A stretch of DNA of 64,000 nucleotides, taken from the NCBI GenBank assembly GCA_023846275.1, contig CM043870.1, positions 3,657,527 to 3,721,526 on the forward strand, read 5' to 3'. Under the pieces are notes generated by a model. The model was not told the DNA's origin. It searched no databases and was given only the letters and a program-made list of their open reading frames with translations. The stretch comes from Vanilla planifolia. Lineage: Eukaryota > Streptophyta > Magnoliopsida > Asparagales > Orchidaceae. Positions 59,801 through 64,000 of the stretch are shown in pieces; position 1 is the stretch's first letter; each line of letters opens with the position of its first letter. Both the position numbers and the translations under genes were made by a program.

Positions 59801-62800
59801 ATGCAAGCCTCTCAAGAAATGAGAATGAAGATTATTACCTATAACAAGCCATTTAGTTTTTTTGTGCAGTTTGAACAAATCTAGTTTCGTATTTTTTTTA
59901 GAGAAGTAGAATCGTAGGAATTTGTTTGACATTGAAGCATGAATTGCTTTGCAAGCTCATTTTTCCTTAATGCACACTCATTCAAGTGCCTATGCAAATA
60001 AGGACTAACACCCTTAGAAGAAGCAGAGAATACTTTCTTTCAATGCTTGCATTAGGCTTTCTTGTCCTTGGAGCTTGATTCTAGTTTTATCATGTCTTGC
60101 CAAACTTTTAAATGCATTCTTAGCATGTGTTTGTGAACTCTCCAATCTCATCTAGATTTGAATCACATTTTCCATTTGGATTGTTGAACTTGTCATTGTC
60201 TAAATAACAACAAAAAGAAATTATATTAGATGTTATATTATAATAAAAAATGATAACAATGTAGGTAATACAATTAGAGTATATACTAATCGTTTATAAT
60301 ATAGTGGATAAGGGAGACAAACAAGCCTCAGAGAGGTAGCTGGCAAGCACAAAAGGTTGGCTGATGAAGCATGGAAGGTGGGTCGAAGAATGGTGGTGGG
60401 GTTGGTTGATGAACCAAGGGGTGAAAACCAATGAAAGGAGGGTGACACGGCAAGAAGTTAGAGGGTCAGCGAAGTGAGGGACGATAAAGTCAACGAAGAA
60501 AAGAATTGACAATGCATGAAGTCGAAAATGCACTAAGTTTGCGATGCATTACTAAGCGAGATAGTTGACAAAACTTTCAAATGATGATGATGAAGCTTGA
60601 CAATAGCGATAACCATTGCTAAGTTTGGAAGATGGATGAACACAAATTTTTTATCTTAAAAAGCTACCATACTATGTTGTGTGATCTTTGAGCTTCCAAA
60701 TTTATGGTGGACAAGTATTGGTATGGGAGCAACAGAGAGTGAGAGAAAAGGTATTATAATAAATTAGTATTAGTTATTACTATCTTAATAATAATGATGT
60801 TCAATATTCTATAATTTCTATATCTCTTATTATATTTAATGAATTAATCAATTAGTAGAATGCTTTAAAAAACAATATTTTTTAGAATTAACTTAAAATT
60901 GGGCTTACAATTTTAGGCTTGATGCATACTACTTGCATAAGCCTAGCTTAAATTATAAGTTGGCTTGGGCTTTTTAACTCGAGAAGGCTTAATGGATTTT
61001 TTATTGTCTAAACCTAAACAAATAAATATTGGTTCAACGGGTTTTTTAGATTACTTGTCCATTGATTAGGTCTACTTATGGGTATCGGTTTTAGCAATTA
61101 AAATAGATTTTTTTCAAGAGATTTGCAGCCTCAATTTTATCAAATTCAAAAGGGAAATTAATTTTTTTTTCATAAAGTGCTTTGGTAGATAATAATTTAA
61201 CAAAATAAATGTACACAAAACTAAATATGATAATCGTTATAGAAGCATTAATCCAAAAGCTTATATAGTAAAAACATTTTACTTGATCTAATTTATGGTA
61301 AAATCTCATCCTTAGTTGCTTCTCAATGGTTTAAAAGATAGGTTTCATTGAAATTATGATAGGGTTGAATGTAAAGAATGATTGAATAATTTGTAAGAAT
61401 TCATTATATTTGCAGCCTATCATGCTAGTCCTTTGATTAAGAGGAAATTTCCAATGTCAAAGAAAATTACACTCAAGCTCTTGCAAGTATAGTTTTCTTT
61501 CAACAACCATGTAGTTATTCTATCCTTTGGTCTAATGCTTAATAGGACAATTTTCTTGGCAACTTTAAGGGACTTGATGGTTTTTTTGGATTGTTTAGAA
61601 TTTTTAAAAACCTTCAAAGATCTTCTATTATCTTTTTGAAGTTTTTTTAAGATTCTTTAATGATCTTTGGGAGAAATTGTGGAAACTTTTCAGTTCTTCC
61701 AAGATTGTGTAGGATCTTCGTGCTATTGCCACTAAATGATGTAAGAGGTGGTGGAGGTGATGAACCATGTTTTGGATGAAGAAAATGGAAGAAAGAGAAC
61801 TTTAAGATGAAAGGTTTTATGTGGATTTTGGCTAAGATGGCCAAATGGCTGTTAGTTGTGTTTACAAGGGTGAAGATGAGGTGACTGAGAGGTACCTTAG
61901 AGGGGTTTGTGGTTGGCTAGAGACAGAATAGCTTCTAGAGATAGTAATTAGGTTTCTATGTAGTAAGCTTAATTTTAAGGTTTCTTATTAGAGTAATGCA
62001 TTGGTTAGGCTTATTTTGATGTAGGATTGGGGTTTAGAGGATGAGGGATGCAACAAAAAATGTTTGTAAGACTTTGGGTTACTAAGATAAAACTAAAGTT
62101 TTAAGGATGAGGATGGAGAGGGAGAGGGAGAGGGGAGGAGATTTTGTTGGGGAGGGTTTGGCTCGAGATAGATGATTGGTTTTATTTTATTTTTTTGAGA
62201 AATCGAGATGGATTGTTAGTTGGGTGCTTAATTAAGTTACTAAGAGGATTTGGGTTTGTTTGGATCTTAGTGAGAGATTAGAGAGAATGTGGAGAGATAG
62301 CCCTTGTTTAGAGGAAAATTGAGAGAAGAAGGGATGTCTAGGTTTATGAGTTGTGGTTGAATGGAGAGCATAGAGTGGGAGGGTTTGGGTATGGGTTGAT
62401 GTGCAAGACAAAGGGAAATAAGAGTGAAGAGAGAAATTATTTAATTACCAAACCAAACTAGAAAAAGTGAAAGGGAGTGAAACAACTAGTATCATTCTTC
62501 ACTTTCAATTATGATCAACATTATCTATCTTATTCTATTCTTGAAGAACTCAATAAATGCATGAGTTAATGCTAAATGTAAGGTAAGAAAAATTAAAACC
62601 CACCCAAAATCAGCTTAAAAGGTGAATGACTAATCAAATTTGCAACTAACATACTTTAAATTCAAATTTAAACTAAAAAAAAGCTAAAAGAGAGGGAGAA
62701 ATGGTTGCCTTGGTATTATGTGTTGCCCAAGACTCTCCTGAAAAGGTAGCACTTAAGGGAGAGGAAAATCCTCTATATTATTGTTCATCTGATTGTTCTT

Positions 62801-64000
62801 ATATTGATTTTATTGACCCATTGTATCTTGTAGATTCATTAATTTGAAAGCTTTTCTTCGTGAACCTGTACTCTAATATGTTTTTAAATTGAATTTAAAT
62901 CAAGTCTCGAGTATAGAGCAATGAATGCAACTTGATAAATCAGCCTATTCTATAGCAGATTGTATTGGAAATATCATGCTTTTTGCATGGTTTAATTTTT
63001 AAGAATTATCTAGAGGTATTAGGTTTTTATGAAGTAGAGTTGAAGGAAAGATTTACAAAATGGGGCCCAAGTACTTTTGGTGATAATGAAAGCCCTAAAC
63101 ATTTGTTGTGTCCAAACGAATATCCTGCTGCCTTGGTAGAAAGTTGGGTTGATTATTGAGAAAGGGAATGCTACAAATGGCTTATTGGCACAACGACATT
63201 AGTTGGGATGGATGGAACTTTATGCTTTCTTTTTGGTAGTGCTGCAGCAGATGGTGGGCCTCGTTTAGTTGGATTTCATTTTTCTTTCATTATTTCATAA
63301 ATAGCTTGTAATTTGAATTTTCATAACCATCACATTTCTCTGCATTGACAGCTTTTGGTGGATCGGATAATGTGCATCTAGTTTCTGCTGCAAATTCATA
63401 CATACAGGTTCATTGTCTGCCTTGAATTACTACTTGAATGTCCACGTTAAAAGGTTTATGTTTGTGCATTTATATTTTGAGCAGATGTTATTTAAATGTA
63501 TCGAGCATATTTTCCTATGTTAATATCCTAGATCTGGCAGCATTATTAGTTTTATTTGCTCTTATATTGGTTTTCATAGCGTTTACGTAGTAATAATTGC
63601 CTTAGTATGCTTTTAATGGTCTTAAACTTCATACTAGCTTAGCAGCAAGTTATCAATTTTATCTTATATATCTTGATACTTTTGCGCACTGAAAGATCGT
63701 GTTCTGAATAGTTGGAAACAGTGAATATGGATTTTTTTTTGTTTCAGATATGATTATATTTTATGGTGAAGGAACATAATGATGTTCTACAATTTTTCTC
63801 TACTAGATTCGAGGGCTTGCATGGCCTGCAATTCTTGTTGGGATGGTTGCTCAAAGTGCTAGGTATTCACTTGTACTTTATTACGTTTTCTAAAGCTGAT
63901 GAAGTTGGTTGTAGGATGATTTGTTTTGTCTGTCATGTCTTTGAATATTCTTTAAACTTTGAACTAGAACCTAGCACTCATTTTTTTGTTAGAATCATGT
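53863..64000 (+). CDS. Chloroplast MATE transporter (DTX46/EDS5-like), 5' five exons only
   Basis: Exons are 53863-54262, 54348-54442, 55148-55256, 63352-63407 and 63807-63862, then the gene leaves the window. Borders are GT-AG and the joined frame is open (238 codons plus 2 nt). Residues 1-50 are Ser/Arg/Pro-rich and basic, like a plastid transit peptide, and the ATG has a TTCATGGC context. The MATE core begins with [20 protein letters not shown] and [20 protein letters not shown] (TM1), [19 protein letters not shown] (TM2), then [14 protein letters not shown] and [18 protein letters not shown] (TM3). [20 protein letters not shown] spans exons 4/5. These blocks match plant plastid-envelope MATE proteins of the DTX45-47 group. 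EDS5 (DTX47) exports salicylate or its precursor isochorismate for immunity; whether this copy is the DTX46 or EDS5 type cannot be settled from a third of the protein. Intron 3 is 8.1 kb and holds a hAT relic. Confidence 0.9.
55257..57480. other. MATE intron 3, left part
   Basis: T-rich intron sequence beginning with the GTGACC donor at 55257. No element recognised. Confidence 0.4.
57480..57930. repeat. Long direct repeat, copy 1 (partner 61730-62200)
   Basis: Shares with 61730-62200, in the same orientation, GGTGATGAACCAT, TTTTGTAGATTTTGGC or TTATGTGGATTTTGGC, TTAATTTTAAGGTTTCTTA or TTAGTTTTATGGTTTCTTA, TTAGTTAGGCTTATTTT or TTGGTTAGGCTTATTTT, and GAAGATGAGGGTGGCAACCAA or GAGGATGAGGGATGCAACAAA. 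Copies are diverged. No LTR ends recognised. Confidence 0.7.
58560..60190 (-). pseudogene. hAT-superfamily transposase relic with BED-type zinc finger
   Basis: Minus strand, read through stops and frameshifts, gives hAT landmarks in the proper order. A BED finger comes first: [19 protein letters not shown] and [15 protein letters not shown] (about 60050-59930, first Cys pair partly lost). Next comes [20 protein letters not shown] (about 59560, canonical ITFDxWTSxN). Then [10 protein letters not shown] and [18 protein letters not shown] (59360-59240, canonical CCAHIxNLIVQDGL..I..IR..VKY). [12 protein letters not shown] and LLKYAQ follow (about 59010-58930, canonical TSNxFF). The C-terminal dimerisation block was not found. 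It lies antisense to the MATE transcript in intron 3. Terminal inverted repeats were not identified. Confidence 0.7.
61730..62200. repeat. Long direct repeat, copy 2 (partner 57480-57930)
   Basis: See the partner. This copy is followed by a purine run GGAGAGGGAGAGGGAGAGGG at about 62113 that is absent from copy 1. Confidence 0.7.
62201..63351. other. MATE intron 3, right part
   Basis: T-rich intron sequence ending in TTGACAG at 63345-63351, the acceptor of exon 4. Nothing else recognised; the ORF at 62965-63159 has no domain. Confidence 0.4.

Noticed and set aside
1-64000. CRISPR array, operon or phage-defence system
   Set aside because: Spliced genes, plant protein families and plant LTR elements show this is eukaryotic nuclear DNA. 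The tandem repeats present are head-to-tail minisatellites without unique spacers.

Overview
The window is nuclear DNA of a flowering plant. The genes have GT-AG introns, many of them several kilobases long and packed with degenerate retrotransposons. The 5' exons are GC-rich and the surroundings very AT-rich. I lean towards a monocot because of the GC-rich first exons (most obvious in the cyclin), but that is inference and the species is not determined.

Four protein-coding genes can be assembled. (1) A DUF3598-type, probably plastid-targeted protein on the minus strand, 26130 down to 461: five exons, 499 codons, introns of 7.4, 2.3, 8.7 and 5.7 kb. (2) A U-type (P-type) cyclin on the plus strand, 31609-32537: two exons, 192 residues. 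(3) A two-TM, eight-MORN-repeat protein on the minus strand, 45931 down to 33220: three exons, 483 residues, one 10.2 kb intron. (4) The 5' five exons of a chloroplast MATE transporter (DTX46/EDS5-like) on the plus strand, from 53863, running off the right edge. Genes 1/2 and 3/4 are divergent pairs and genes 2/3 are convergent. Nothing suggests that the four share a pathway.

The rest is mostly transposon debris. Intron 4 of gene 1 holds an LTR fragment, a short LTR-flanked element and a Copia RT/RNase H relic. Intron 3 holds a SINE-like piece and a Copia element split by a 4.4 kb near-palindrome made of two inverted copies of an unclassified LTR element. Intron 2 is dominated by a 772-bp tandem duplication that includes the edge of exon 3. 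Intron 1 holds a three-LTR Ty3/gypsy tandem relic. The 26.1-31.6 kb spacer holds a DUF4283 (LINE-type) ORF1 relic. The long MORN intron holds diffuse repeats. The 46-53.8 kb spacer holds a Ty3/gypsy chromovirus remnant reduced to chromodomain plus LTR. MATE intron 3 holds a dead hAT transposase between long direct repeats.

I found no CRISPR array, operon, rRNA or convincing tRNA gene. I also found no clearly new enzymatic system. The most unusual structures are the intronic palindrome and two tandem duplications that copied a splice-acceptor edge but whose copies lack the acceptor AG.
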